64,000 nt of DNA from Puniceicoccaceae bacterium Marseille-Q1082 (GTDB lineage: Bacteria > Verrucomicrobiota > Verrucomicrobiia > Opitutales > Intestinicryptomonadaceae), in NCBI GenBank assembly GCA_904424815.1, contig CAJGBI010000001.1, positions 547,010-611,009 of the forward strand, read 5' to 3'. A model generated the notes under the pieces. It was given only the letters and a program-made list of their open reading frames with translations, searched no databases and was not told where the DNA came from. This document shows, piece by piece, positions 1 to 8,710 of this stretch (position 1 is the first letter of the stretch; each line of letters opens with the position of its first letter). Both the position numbers and the translations under genes were made by a program.

Positions 1-506
1 ATTTTGTCATACGCTATTTCGGCAGAATTTTCTCCAACCCCGCGTCGATATTCACCGCCGACATGCTCCGCCCCGAATTGCAGGATATGGACGCTTTCGC
101 GGACGGCATGGACAACATGGTCGGCGCCCACCGCCGGGCCGCCGAGACGTATTTCGAGGACGGCTCGATAGAGGGCGCGTGCCCGCCGCTCAAAGCCCTG
201 CTTTACATAATGCGCGACGGATCCTACGAGGGCAGGACGCTCGACGACCCTGATTTGCGCGCGATGTTCACCCGCGAGAGCATATTGAAGTCCGAGTGGT
301 ATGCGGAGCGCCTGATAACGCGCCAGCAGATAGAGCTCGCCTCCCTCCAAAACACAATCCGCGGGCTCTCCGCCCAGGAGCCTAAAACCGAGGACGCGTC
401 GGCGAAAATCTCCGAGTTGCAGTCGAGGCTAAAGACGGTAAAGGGCATCAACTACCTGAAATCCCTCGCCGGAACCATAGGCGCGGATCCGTTTATCGGC
501 GTATAA
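1..506 (+). CDS. C-terminal part of a large protein, possibly PPi-type PEP carboxykinase (partial)
   Basis: The reading frame is open from the left edge (codons start at base 3), so this is the last ~168 residues of a longer protein whose start lies outside the window. The first internal ATG is at 63. The visible part is soluble and has a run around ELQDMDAFADGMDNMV and ACPPLKALLYIM, then a helical, charged tail. The pattern faintly recalls, from memory, the C-terminal region of the ~1100-residue pyrophosphate-dependent phosphoenolpyruvate carboxykinases. That is a recollection and not a demonstrated match. A hairpin terminator follows the stop codon, so the gene ends its transcription unit. 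Confidence 0.6.
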   Translation, partial: FVIRYFGRIFSNPASIFTADMLRPELQDMDAFADGMDNMVGAHRRAAETYFEDGSIEGACPPLKALLYIMRDGSYEGRTLDDPDLRAMFTRESILKSEWYAERLITRQQIELASLQNTIRGLSAQEPKTEDASAKISELQSRLKTVKGINYLKSLAGTIGADPFIGV

Positions 507-521
507 GCAGCCGGCGGGCGG

Positions 522-560
522 TTTTCCGCGCCTTGCAACAGGCGCGGAAGGCGGTTTTTT
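522..560 (+). terminator. Rho-independent terminator after the first gene
   Basis: A 9-bp perfect stem (TTCCGCGCC at 524-532 with GGCGCGGAA at 541-549) has an 8-nt loop and is followed by GGCGG and six T (555-560). It lies 16 nt after the stop at 506. The gap from 561 to 739 shows nothing further that I can support. Confidence 0.7.
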
Positions 561-739
561 AAGCGGCGCGGCTAAAGCCGTATCCCCGAAAGGCGGCGCC
601 CCGTCGAGGGGCGCTCCGCATGGTTCCGGCGCATTGCGAAGCGGCGCGCAATGGGCGGTGTCGCATTCTGAAAATCGGCCGCGGCAATGCTCTATTCGCG
701 CGTGGGCTTATTGCCGGCGGGCGAAGGGAGCCGCGCGGC

Positions 740-3700
740 TCATCTTGCGGATTGCGCCGACTCTATGGCTTCCGCTATTTCCCTCCGGCGTTTTTCTATC
801 GGGGCGGGGTCGTAGGAATATTCGGTCATGGAGGCGGTTATGCTTTCGGGGACGGCGAGGAGTTTTTCGAGCTTCGCGCGCGTTTTGGCGTCGAGAGCGC
901 CGGATTTTTCGCGCAGCAGATTTTTTAGAATTGCGAGATACCCGTAGTCCTCCACGCCCTCGCGCAACATTTCAAGGCGCACAGTCGCGACCGTTTCGTC
1001 TCCGGCCTCGGCGGGTTTTCCGCGCGAGAGCGGTTCCGGAGGATAGAAGAGCCTGCCGTCGCCGTTGCCCCATGCGTTTTTGCTCCCCGGCGCAAGGCTG
1101 TACCCCGCGGCCCAGCTCATCGGGTCGAAGTACGGGTTTTGCAGGCTGTCCGGATAGGCGGTGCGGCTGTTCATATAAGTGGAGCTCCATATTAGTATTC
1201 CGGAGACGTCGTATTTGAATGTTTGCCATAGCCACGCGCGCAGGTCTGTCCCCGGATGGTCTACAAAAATTCCGACGTACGGGGCGCGGGGCTGCATGCA
1301 TATGTACCACCATATTTGCCTGCCTTTTTTTATCTGTTCGGCGCATGCGGCGGGCGAGTGCTCGCGCGTGACGGGGCACCAGATATCCACGCAGCCGTCA
1401 AGCTCCTTAACGGGCTGTTCGGTGAGCATGGTTTTTATGCGCGGGGCGTAGCGCTTTATCTTTTCCAGTTCGCGTTTCACGAACGGGTAGTCCTTTTCCT
1501 CGGGTTCGTCGAAGGTGTAGGTGTAGAAAATATTTTCCCAGCCGTTTTCGGCGATGTGCCTGTCGATTTGCCCGAGGTAGTCGGCGAGCACCGCTTCGTA
1601 GCGCGGGTCGCCATCGGCGATTTCGCGGATTTTCGCCTTTGTGCGCGTGTGGAAAGACCCTCCGCCGATTCCCTCTATCCACAGCTGTATGGCGTTGACG
1701 CGGAATTTTTCAACGAGTTCGCGCGTCTTTTGGTCGAAATTCTTCCAGTTGAAAACGACTTTCGGTGTTTTAGACTTGTCGCCCGACGGATATTCAAATC
1801 TGAATTCGGGGGCGAGCGCGTTGTACGGCGAAATCCCCGCCTCAGCGAGCTTGCCCTTGAGTTGCGCGGCGACTTTGCCCCTGGCGGCTTTCGGATCTTT
1901 GTAATACGGCAGAAGGTTGCTTTCAAACGCCCCGACAGCCGAGCGGACGGCGGGGGTGTCGGGCAGCCTGAATCCGTAGACGCGCAGCGACACTGGAATT
2001 TTTCGCGATTCCCCTCCGGAGGAAATTTCGAGCTCTCCGCGGTAGGTTCCCTTTTGCGCGTCTGGCGGGACGAAGAACCTCAGCCACACCGGCTGGGTGG
2101 AGTTTTCCGCCGCTTCAAATTCTCCGGATTTGATGCGGAAGAGCGGGTCGGGCCAGTCGCCCCTCTCTCCGAGAGCGTCGGTCGGGCGGGATATCGGGAC
2201 GTATCCGACGCGGAACATCTCGACATTTTCGGAGGGAATTTTTGCGCCGGTTTCGGGATTTTCCAAATCGGAGATTTTTATTTGAACGCGCATTTTCCCC
2301 TTTTGCGACCTGAACGCCAGCTGCACGGCCTCGCGCTCGTTCGCGGCGGCGGAGATTGAAATTGACTCTTTCCCCGCTTTCGGAGCGGGGCAGCTCCTCG
2401 CGAGTTTCGCCGCGGACGGAGTCTCCCACGCCGCCATCCCGCCGATATCCGGGCAGATTCGCGCCCCGTACGGGTCGCGGGCGAGGAGGCATTTGCTCGA
2501 TTCCTTCGCGCGGTATTCCGCCGACCACGCGCCGGACGACACGCAAACCCTTTTCATATCCGCGAGCTTCGCAGGAAGCGGGATTTTTACGGAGTTCCAG
2601 CCCTTTTGCAAATCGGCGCGGACGTAGGTTTCGGAGTTTCTTGCGTCCAAGTCCTCGAAAGAAGCGCTAAATTGCGCCTTACGCGGCGATTCGGCGAAGG
2701 CTTTGAGCGCGATTTCCGCGGAATCGGGCCCGACGCTTTTTCTTTCGATTTTGATTTTGTCCGACAAGCGGGCGCGCAGTTCGCCCGCGAGCTTTCCTTC
2801 CGCGTCGGGCGCGTTTTCTCCGACGGCGGCCTTGTATTTGAGCATGTTTATCTGCATGGCGCCGCCCTTTTCGCCGGCGGCGGCTATTTTCAGAAAAATT
2901 TTTTTCGCCGGAAAAAGCTTTTTGGGAAGTTTTGCGGAATATGCGGATTTGCCCGAAAATTCCGCGACCTCCACGAAGTTTTCGCCGTCGTTTGACGCTA
3001 AGAGGCGCGCAGCGAGTTTCGACGGATTGTAGCATACCGAAAATTCCGTTTCAGCCGACAGCTGCCGGAGCCCCCGGGGGGCCAATTCAAAAACGGCGTG
3101 CTCTCCGCGCGGAATTACCCATCGGTTGTCGTTAAAATACACGCCTGCGCTCGCCGAAACTTTTTGGAAGGCGTCGTAGCCGAATTGCCACTGGGAGTCG
3201 AAGATGTAAAACCCTCCTTTGAGCGATTCGCTCGGAGACAGGGCGGGGGAGGCCGGCACGGGAAAATATTCCAGAATTTCGATATTTTTGAAATCGAGCC
3301 TTCCTCCGGTGTTCCATCCCCCGAGGCGGAGCGTCGTTTGCAGACGCGTAGGGCTTGCGGTAGTTCCGAAAACCGCTTCGCATTCCGAAAACGAGCCTCC
3401 CGTCTGCCCGAAATTTTTGTTTATGAATTTCGTGCCGGCGATTATCGCGCCCGAGCCGGTATTGCCCATGGCGGAAAACTTCAAGGCGTAGGCGGCGGAC
3501 GGTTCGAGCTTTGCGCCCGCCGCAAAGCCCGCCGAGGCGTCTCCGAGCTTTCCGTCTACGGAGAGCGTCCCGTCTTCCAAAATCCGCGTTTTTGCGGTTT
3601 TGGTAGGGCCAAAGGGTTTCCATTCAAGGCCTGCGAGGGCCGCCGGCGCGAGCGCCGCGACCGCCAGCAGAGCGAGTTTTGCCGTATTCGTGATGTCCAT
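740..3700 (-). CDS. Secreted DUF4091 (GH123-like) glycoside hydrolase-type protein
   Basis: 986 residues from the ATG at 3700, which begins a signal peptide (MDITNTAKLALLAVAALAPAALA). The open frame runs further upstream to 4021 but overlaps the divergent gene, so the shorter start is preferred. The N-terminal two thirds look like beta-sandwich, carbohydrate-binding-type modules. The C-terminal third has DUF4091/GH123 hallmarks: YTYTFDEPEE near residue 730 with the Asp-Glu pair expected of the family, then WWYICMQP, a GILIWSS strand, GDGRLFYPP and RLEMLREGVEDYGYL. GH123 enzymes are N-acetylgalactosaminidases, but DUF4091 proteins are broader and the substrate cannot be read here. It is a single gene transcribed divergently from the TonB operon. 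Confidence 0.85.
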   Translation of the reverse strand: MDITNTAKLALLAVAALAPAALAGLEWKPFGPTKTAKTRILEDGTLSVDGKLGDASAGFAAGAKLEPSAAYALKFSAMGNTGSGAIIAGTKFINKNFGQTGGSFSECEAVFGTTASPTRLQTTLRLGGWNTGGRLDFKNIEILEYFPVPASPALSPSESLKGGFYIFDSQWQFGYDAFQKVSASAGVYFNDNRWVIPRGEHAVFELAPRGLRQLSAETEFSVCYNPSKLAARLLASNDGENFVEVAEFSGKSAYSAKLPKKLFPAKKIFLKIAAAGEKGGAMQINMLKYKAAVGENAPDAEGKLAGELRARLSDKIKIERKSVGPDSAEIALKAFAESPRKAQFSASFEDLDARNSETYVRADLQKGWNSVKIPLPAKLADMKRVCVSSGAWSAEYRAKESSKCLLARDPYGARICPDIGGMAAWETPSAAKLARSCPAPKAGKESISISAAANEREAVQLAFRSQKGKMRVQIKISDLENPETGAKIPSENVEMFRVGYVPISRPTDALGERGDWPDPLFRIKSGEFEAAENSTQPVWLRFFVPPDAQKGTYRGELEISSGGESRKIPVSLRVYGFRLPDTPAVRSAVGAFESNLLPYYKDPKAARGKVAAQLKGKLAEAGISPYNALAPEFRFEYPSGDKSKTPKVVFNWKNFDQKTRELVEKFRVNAIQLWIEGIGGGSFHTRTKAKIREIADGDPRYEAVLADYLGQIDRHIAENGWENIFYTYTFDEPEEKDYPFVKRELEKIKRYAPRIKTMLTEQPVKELDGCVDIWCPVTREHSPAACAEQIKKGRQIWWYICMQPRAPYVGIFVDHPGTDLRAWLWQTFKYDVSGILIWSSTYMNSRTAYPDSLQNPYFDPMSWAAGYSLAPGSKNAWGNGDGRLFYPPEPLSRGKPAEAGDETVATVRLEMLREGVEDYGYLAILKNLLREKSGALDAKTRAKLEKLLAVPESITASMTEYSYDPAPIEKRRREIAEAIESAQSAR

Positions 3701-3866
3701 TGCCGCCGATTGCGTTTTTGCATATTTGATAGAAAAACCGCGCGGAATGCAAACAAGTTTCTCGCGCGGATTTGGAAATGCGCCGGACGCCGCCTGCGCT
3801 GGAAGGCGCGTTTTTTTTTGACTAAATTGTTTGCGTTGCGTCTTTCCGGTCGCGATACTCCCTGAC

Positions 3867-5255
3867 ATGCAACGCTTATGTGTTTTTATCGCGGTTTTTG
3901 CCGCATATGCCGCGCTCTTTGCCGATTCCGCAGATTTTGAAAAAATCTTTCGGGAGCGCGCGAAGTCTTGCGCAACCGTAAAATACATTTTTGAGGCCGA
4001 GGAGATCCGCAGGGAAATCACCGTTTCCGGAACCGTGGCGACAAAGGACGGGATAATTTTATTGCCGTCCTCCGCGGTTCCGTATTACTGGCGCCCGTCG
4101 AACCTCAAGGATTTCCGCGTGTTCTTCGACGGCGGGGATTCCGACGGGTACCGCGCGGATTTTCTCGGCGTGGACGACCAGTGGTCGGCCTATTTTATAA
4201 AATTGCGCGACGGGCTTCCGGAGGGCCTGCGGCCGGTGACGGATTTCAAAGAGACGGGGCTTTTTGTCGGCAAGGACCTCTGGGGCGCCGTCCTCGCGCC
4301 CGATCTCGACAGCGCGCCGCTGCTTTACAGGTCGTACGTGGCGGTGTCGGGAATGTCGGAGAAGGACGAGGCCGTATGCGCGCGGCCCGTTGCGGGGACG
4401 GGCCTTCCGGTGTTCGATTCCGCCGGCAATTTCGCGGGCTGGGGGCAGAACGCGGCGGTCGACGCATACACCTTTTATTTTCGCAACGGCGACAGCGGCC
4501 CCATTGAACTCTGCGACGACCTTGTCACGCGCGTGCTTGTCCCGGCGGAAAACTTCCGGAAAATTCTCGAAAGGGTTCCGTCGAGGCCCGAGGGCGACAA
4601 AATCGGATGGCTGGGCATAGCGGACTTTCAGGCGGTCAAGCGCGACGCCGCAAAATTTTTGGGCATCGAGAAAATCGGCGCGGTGGCGGTCGGAAGGGTA
4701 TTCGACGGCTCCCCCGCGGACAAGGCGGGAATCAGGAGGGGCGATATAATCGTCTCTTTCGACGGGAAAGATCTGCCGAGGCTGAAATCCGACGCAAACA
4801 CGCTCGCGTCTTTCATATTCAAAATGGAGGGCATGAAGCCCGGGCAGAAGCACAGGCTCGGCGTGCTGCGCGGCGACAAAACCGTATCCGTTGAGTTTGA
4901 GGCCGCCGCGTATCCGCTCGAATTTCGCGAAAGCCGCTACGCCTATTTCAAGCGGCTCGGGTTTTCCGTGCGCGAATTTGTGATAGACGACGCCTTGGCG
5001 CGCAAAATGCAGAAGCCCGCGATGGACGCGCCCGTGGTGCAGTTTGTCAAGCCCAACAGCCCCGCGAGCTCCGCGCAGCCCAACGGCCTCGGGCAGTCGG
5101 AGATAATCAGGGAGATAAACTCCGTGCCGGTAAAGTCGTACAGCCAGGCGGTGGAGATTCTCTCCAAGATAAATTCGGACGAATCCGCCAAGGATCTCGT
5201 GATTCTCTCTGAGGACTACAAGGAGACAAAGCTTTTGAGGATAAAGCTCGACTGA
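3867..5255 (+). CDS. Secreted two-PDZ protein with degenerate trypsin-like domain
   Basis: 462 residues, starting at the ATG that opens a signal peptide (MQRLCVFIAVFAAYAALFA); the frame extends upstream but without signal character. Residues ~30-220 resemble a worn-down DegP-type protease domain. Where the catalytic loop G-D/N-S-G-G-P would lie, near residue 177, the protein reads GTGLPVFDSAGNFAGWG, with no Ser. PDZ1 spans ~247-340 (GWLGIADF, GSPADKAGIRRGDIIVSFDG) and PDZ2 ~365-460 (VVQFVKPNSPAS, LGQSEIIREINSVPV). It is probably a non-catalytic periplasmic adaptor. It is first in the TonB operon, 2 nt before the DUF3450 gene, so a role linked to TonB-dependent transport is a reasonable inference. 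Confidence 0.8.
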   Translation: MQRLCVFIAVFAAYAALFADSADFEKIFRERAKSCATVKYIFEAEEIRREITVSGTVATKDGIILLPSSAVPYYWRPSNLKDFRVFFDGGDSDGYRADFLGVDDQWSAYFIKLRDGLPEGLRPVTDFKETGLFVGKDLWGAVLAPDLDSAPLLYRSYVAVSGMSEKDEAVCARPVAGTGLPVFDSAGNFAGWGQNAAVDAYTFYFRNGDSGPIELCDDLVTRVLVPAENFRKILERVPSRPEGDKIGWLGIADFQAVKRDAAKFLGIEKIGAVAVGRVFDGSPADKAGIRRGDIIVSFDGKDLPRLKSDANTLASFIFKMEGMKPGQKHRLGVLRGDKTVSVEFEAAAYPLEFRESRYAYFKRLGFSVREFVIDDALARKMQKPAMDAPVVQFVKPNSPASSAQPNGLGQSEIIREINSVPVKSYSQAVEILSKINSDESAKDLVILSEDYKETKLLRIKLD

Positions 5256-5257
5256 CG

Positions 5258-5836
5258 ATGAGAACGCTCTTGCTTATAATGGCGGCCGCAACTACGGCGG
5301 CGGCGGGGGATTTCGGCGAAATCGACGCTCTTTTGAGGCGCGGCGCCGAGGCTAAGATAGCCCTCGCCAACTCACGCGAAAAGTTCGCGGAGGAGGCGCG
5401 GACGCTCGACGCAGAAATTTCCGCATCCGAGGCGTTGCGCGCGGAGCTTGAAAGGCGGGTGGCGGCGCTCGAAAAGAGGCTCGCCAAATCCGCAGAAAAC
5501 GACGCCGCGGCCGGGGAAAAAATCGCGCGCGACGAAAAAAGTTTTTCCGAAATATCCAAGATTCTCGACGCGCTCTACGCGCGGCTTTCGGAAAGGCTCG
5601 CCGCCGCGAAATCGGGCGTGTTTCCGCTTTCAAAGGCGGAATTTGCTGCGAAGCCCCCGAACGAAAAGTTTAGGGAGTTCGCCTCGCTCTACGCGCGCGC
5701 CGCGGCGGCAGACCGCGCGTATTCCGACGAGGCGGGCGGCGTCAAAACGGGAATTTTCCTGCCGGCTTCGGGGGCCGAGAGAGAGGGCGGGATAGTTTGG
5801 CTTAGAGCGGGCGGCGGCGCGGAGGGCGGAAAATGA
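5258..5836 (+). CDS. DUF3450-like periplasmic coiled-coil protein of a TonB system
   Basis: 192 residues. A short signal peptide (MRTLLLIMAAATTAAAG) precedes an almost uninterrupted heptad-rich coiled coil over residues ~20-115 (ALANSREKFAEEARTLDAEI), then a small C-terminal globular part. DUF3450 proteins sit directly before the long ExbB (TtpC) in Vibrio-type TonB2 clusters, and the position here is identical. It overlaps the next gene by 4 nt (ATGA), so translation is coupled. The family call rests mainly on context, length and coiled-coil design; I see no diagnostic motif that would prove it alone. Confidence 0.7.
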   Translation: MRTLLLIMAAATTAAAGDFGEIDALLRRGAEAKIALANSREKFAEEARTLDAEISASEALRAELERRVAALEKRLAKSAENDAAAGEKIARDEKSFSEISKILDALYARLSERLAAAKSGVFPLSKAEFAAKPPNEKFREFASLYARAAAADRAYSDEAGGVKTGIFLPASGAEREGGIVWLRAGGGAEGGK

Positions 5837-7095
5837 GGCGGATTTTTGCAGCGGCGGCCGTTTGCGCGTGCGCATGCGCTTTCGCGTCGGACTTGAAGAC
5901 GTCCGCGTACGAGTCCGCGCGCGCCGCCGAGGGCGAGCTCGCCGAATTCGGGCGCGTTCGGGCGGAAAAAATATCCGAAAAAAAGGCCGAGCTCGACGCG
6001 CTATCTGCGCAAATCCGCGCCCTGCGCGGGCGCGAAGAGGCTTTGCGCTCCGCTCTCGCGGAGCGCGCGTCGCTCGCGTCGGCGTCGGCGTTTTGCGACT
6101 CCCGCGCGGGAGAGCTCGCGGCGGACATAAGCGAGTTTTCGGCGTCGTTTTTCCCCGCTTCCGCCCCGTTTGCGCCGCGCTCGTCCGCGGCGGAATGCCT
6201 TCAAAAGCTCGAGTCCGAATCCGGCGCGTGGCTCGAAAAGCTCTTCAATCCGCTCGCGCCTGCGCCGTTTTCGGCGAAACTCCCGGGATCCCGCGAAAAA
6301 ATCGCCGGAAAAATGTTCCGCGTCGGGGCGTTCGAGTACTTTGTTTCCCCGACCCGCGCGGGCTTTCTCGATTCCTCCGGCGTCCTGTACGGCGAAAAAT
6401 TCGCTCCGGAAATCCGCGCGTTTTTCGCGGGGGAGTCGAACGTCCTGCCGGCGGACGTGTCGGGCGGCGCGATATTCGCCGCCGATAGGAACGCGCGGGA
6501 CATTTTCGAGGAAATTTCCCTCGGCGGAATATGGATGTATCCGATTCTGTTTTTGGGCTTTTTGTCGGCGGCTGTGTTCGCGTATAAGCTCGCGTATTTC
6601 GCGCGCGTGCGCAGGGCGCCCGAGGGCATTGCGAGGCGCGTGAAGGAGCTGCTCGCGCGCTCCGACGAAGACGGCGCGCTGGAGGCCGCGAGATCGGCGG
6701 GGTATCCGTATTCGCGACTGCTTCTCGACTTGGCGCGTTCGCGCGGCCTGCCGCGCGCCGCCCTCGAAGAAGTTTCGTACGAGTCCATGCTCGAGGCGGG
6801 CGAGCGGCTATTTTCGGGGCTTTCGGTGCTGTCGGTTTCGGCGGCGGTGGCGCCTCTGCTCGGGCTTCTCGGAACCGTCACGGGCATAATAAAGACTTTC
6901 GGCGACCTGTCTTTTTCGGGTGCGGGGCAGGCGCAGTTCATAAGCGCGGGCATAAGCGAGGCTCTCATAACCACCGAATACGGGCTCGTCGTCGCAATTC
7001 CCGCCTACGTCGCGCACGCGGTGTTTTCGAGGCGCGCGAAGTCCGTGCTCTCTGACATGGAAAAATTGGCGTCGTCCTATTTGAGCGGGGATTAA
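5833..7095 (+). CDS. Long ExbB/TolQ-type proton channel subunit with periplasmic coiled-coil domain (TtpC-like)
   Basis: 420 residues. A signal peptide (MRRIFAAAAVCACACAFA) is followed by a ~200-residue periplasmic domain that begins with a coiled coil. Three membrane segments follow: ~235-258 (IWMYPILFLGFLSAAVFA), ~335-358 (AAVAPLLGLLGTVTGII) and ~375-395. The motif LLGLLGTVTGIIKTF and the stretch ISEALITTEYGLVVAIP are the MotA/TolQ/ExbB signature. The extra periplasmic half is what separates TtpC-like proteins from ordinary ExbB. It would form a channel with the next two gene products. The stop codon abuts the next start. Confidence 0.88.
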   Translation: MRRIFAAAAVCACACAFASDLKTSAYESARAAEGELAEFGRVRAEKISEKKAELDALSAQIRALRGREEALRSALAERASLASASAFCDSRAGELAADISEFSASFFPASAPFAPRSSAAECLQKLESESGAWLEKLFNPLAPAPFSAKLPGSREKIAGKMFRVGAFEYFVSPTRAGFLDSSGVLYGEKFAPEIRAFFAGESNVLPADVSGGAIFAADRNARDIFEEISLGGIWMYPILFLGFLSAAVFAYKLAYFARVRRAPEGIARRVKELLARSDEDGALEAARSAGYPYSRLLLDLARSRGLPRAALEEVSYESMLEAGERLFSGLSVLSVSAAVAPLLGLLGTVTGIIKTFGDLSFSGAGQAQFISAGISEALITTEYGLVVAIPAYVAHAVFSRRAKSVLSDMEKLASSYLSGD

Positions 7096-7632
7096 ATGCA
7101 AAACTTTCTGACGGCATTCGCGGAGACTTTCAGGGCGGGCGGCATACTTATGGCGCCGCTGGCGGTCCTGGCTTTCTATCTCTATTTTTCGGGAATAGGG
7201 CTGTGCGCGAGGCTCGCGAAAATCAAGAGGATTTGCGATTCAGACGTGCTCTTTTGCGCCGCGTTTGAGGAATTTTCCGGAAAGCGCAATCTGGCGCGCG
7301 ACGCCAAGACAAAGTTCTCGCGCCTTAGAATGGAGCTGATGGCGGGCGTTGACAGGCGTATCATGTTCCTGAAAATACTCTCGTCGGTAGCCCCCCTGAT
7401 AGGCCTGCTCGGAACGGTTTCGGGAATGTGCGCGAGCATCGCCTCCGCCGGAGACGACCCGCAGGGCGTGGCCGACGGAATTTCCGTGGCCCTCATAACG
7501 ACGCAGGCGGGGCTTGTAGTGGCCATCCCGTCGTGGATAATAGCGATTTGCGCGTCGGCGCTCTCGGCGAAAATCCTCGCGGTTCTCTCGCGCCGCGAGT
7601 CCGTTATGATACGCGAGGAGGCGTCCGCATGA
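7096..7632 (+). CDS. exbB: ExbB-family proton channel subunit
   Basis: 178 residues, normal for a short ExbB. TM1 lies near residues 15-35 ([19 protein letters not shown]). TM2 carries [13 protein letters not shown] (~96-112), and TM3 follows [20 protein letters not shown] (~133-155). These are the conserved MotA/TolQ/ExbB elements. It starts on the base after the long ExbB stop and overlaps exbD by 4 nt. Two different ExbB-type subunits in one operon are typical of TonB2/TtpC systems, which drive TonB-dependent outer-membrane receptors. No such receptor is encoded in this window. Confidence 0.88.
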   Translation: MQNFLTAFAETFRAGGILMAPLAVLAFYLYFSGIGLCARLAKIKRICDSDVLFCAAFEEFSGKRNLARDAKTKFSRLRMELMAGVDRRIMFLKILSSVAPLIGLLGTVSGMCASIASAGDDPQGVADGISVALITTQAGLVVAIPSWIIAICASALSAKILAVLSRRESVMIREEASA

Positions 7633-8036
7633 GCCTGCGCAGGCCGAGATTCGAGGACGAAGAGCCGGCGTCGGCGATCAACATATCGCCGCTCATCGAC
7701 GTGATTTTTATCCTGCTGATTTTTTTCATAGTCACGATGGTCTTCGCCGAGAACGACGCGATGGGCGTGGACGCCCCGCGCGCCTCCAATTCGCAGTCTC
7801 CCGATTCGTCGGCGGCGGTAGTCTCGATAACTTCGGACGGAAGCGTCGCGATAGGCCGCGACAGGTATTCGCTTCCGGCGCTGAAAATTCCGCTGGGCGC
7901 GCGCCTCGCAAAGTCGTCGGGCGCGCTCGTCATAAACGCCGACTCCTCCGTTCCGGTAAAGAGGCTCGTGGAGGTAATGGACTGCGCCAAGGAGTGCGGA
8001 GCGCGCGAAATATACGTGGCGACCAGAAAGAAATGA
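7629..8036 (+). CDS. exbD: ExbD/TolR family energy-transduction protein
   Basis: 135 residues. The start is the ATG overlapping the exbB stop (ATGA). The short cytoplasmic N-terminus is followed by [19 protein letters not shown], which contains the single transmembrane helix with the conserved proton-relay Asp (PLIDV). A periplasmic ExbD fold follows, with [37 protein letters not shown] and a C-terminal strand. It is a stoichiometric partner of the two ExbB subunits and overlaps tonB by 4 nt. Confidence 0.92.
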   Translation: MSLRRPRFEDEEPASAINISPLIDVIFILLIFFIVTMVFAENDAMGVDAPRASNSQSPDSSAAVVSITSDGSVAIGRDRYSLPALKIPLGARLAKSSGALVINADSSVPVKRLVEVMDCAKECGAREIYVATRKK

Positions 8037-8710
8037 AGCCGTCGTTCGACATACCGGAAAACAGGCCCGCGGCTGTTTTTTTCGCCGCGGCTCTCACGCT
8101 TGCGACGTTTTCGATTCTCCCCATTTCACTCGCGGGGGTGGATATGTCGAATAATCCGGCTGAATACGTCAGGGTGCGCTCGTTCGCGGGCGCATCCGAA
8201 GCCTCTCCGAAACCGTCGCCGTCGCCGCGCACGCCGCGGGGGCTCAGGGCGTTTTCCGCGCCAGCCGCGCTCGACGCCCCGCCGTTTGCCTCAAAGCTCG
8301 CGGTTCCCGCCTCTCCGGAAATAGTCGAGGCTCCTCCGGAGTTTTTGTCGGGCGGCGCGGACGCCGGAAATTTTTCTTTCGGCGAAGCCCCCGGGGAGGC
8401 TTTCGCAAACGCGGCGTTCGAGCTTTCGGAGCTCGACTCCGTGCCGCGCCTCCTGAAAGCAGCCCGAATAAAATATCCTCCGAAGCTCTACCGGCGGGGC
8501 GTCGAGGGAGAGGCGAGGCTGCTTGTGGAGATAGACGAGGGCGGGCGCGTGCAGGTTCTCGGCGTCGAGAGCTGCACGGACCCCCTTTTCGCGGAGGCCG
8601 CGCGCGCCGCCGCTTCCGAATTTCTCTACGAATCCCCGACGAAGGGCGGCGAGAAAGTCCGCGCGCGCTTCGTGCTGCCGGTGCCGTTTAAAATTTCCGA
8701 ACTGAAATGA
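8033..8710 (+). CDS. tonB: TonB-family energy transducer
   Basis: 225 residues. The N-terminal anchor at ~11-32 (AAVFFAAALTLATFSILPIS) is followed by a Pro/Ala/Ser-rich linker crossing the periplasm (ASPKPSPSPRTPRG). The C-terminal TonB domain begins near residue 140 (LLKAARIKYPPKLYRRGVEG) and has the YP and EG positions typical of the fold. Its start overlaps the exbD stop and its end overlaps the TPR gene by 4 nt. It would carry proton-motive energy to outer-membrane receptors. The linker is shorter and less KP/EP-repetitive than in E. coli TonB, which is usual for TonB2-type proteins. Confidence 0.85.
   Translation: MKPSFDIPENRPAAVFFAAALTLATFSILPISLAGVDMSNNPAEYVRVRSFAGASEASPKPSPSPRTPRGLRAFSAPAALDAPPFASKLAVPASPEIVEAPPEFLSGGADAGNFSFGEAPGEAFANAAFELSELDSVPRLLKAARIKYPPKLYRRGVEGEARLLVEIDEGGRVQVLGVESCTDPLFAEAARAAASEFLYESPTKGGEKVRARFVLPVPFKISELK

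Noticed and set aside
507-739. tRNA or other RNA gene in the first gap
   Set aside because: I looked for cloverleaf-like arms and a TTC-loop and saw only the terminator; the remaining bases show no supportable structure. No tRNA was recognised anywhere in the window.
1256-2359. 367-codon frame on the plus strand
   Set aside because: Antisense to the DUF4091 gene, where the real frame has clear conserved motifs.
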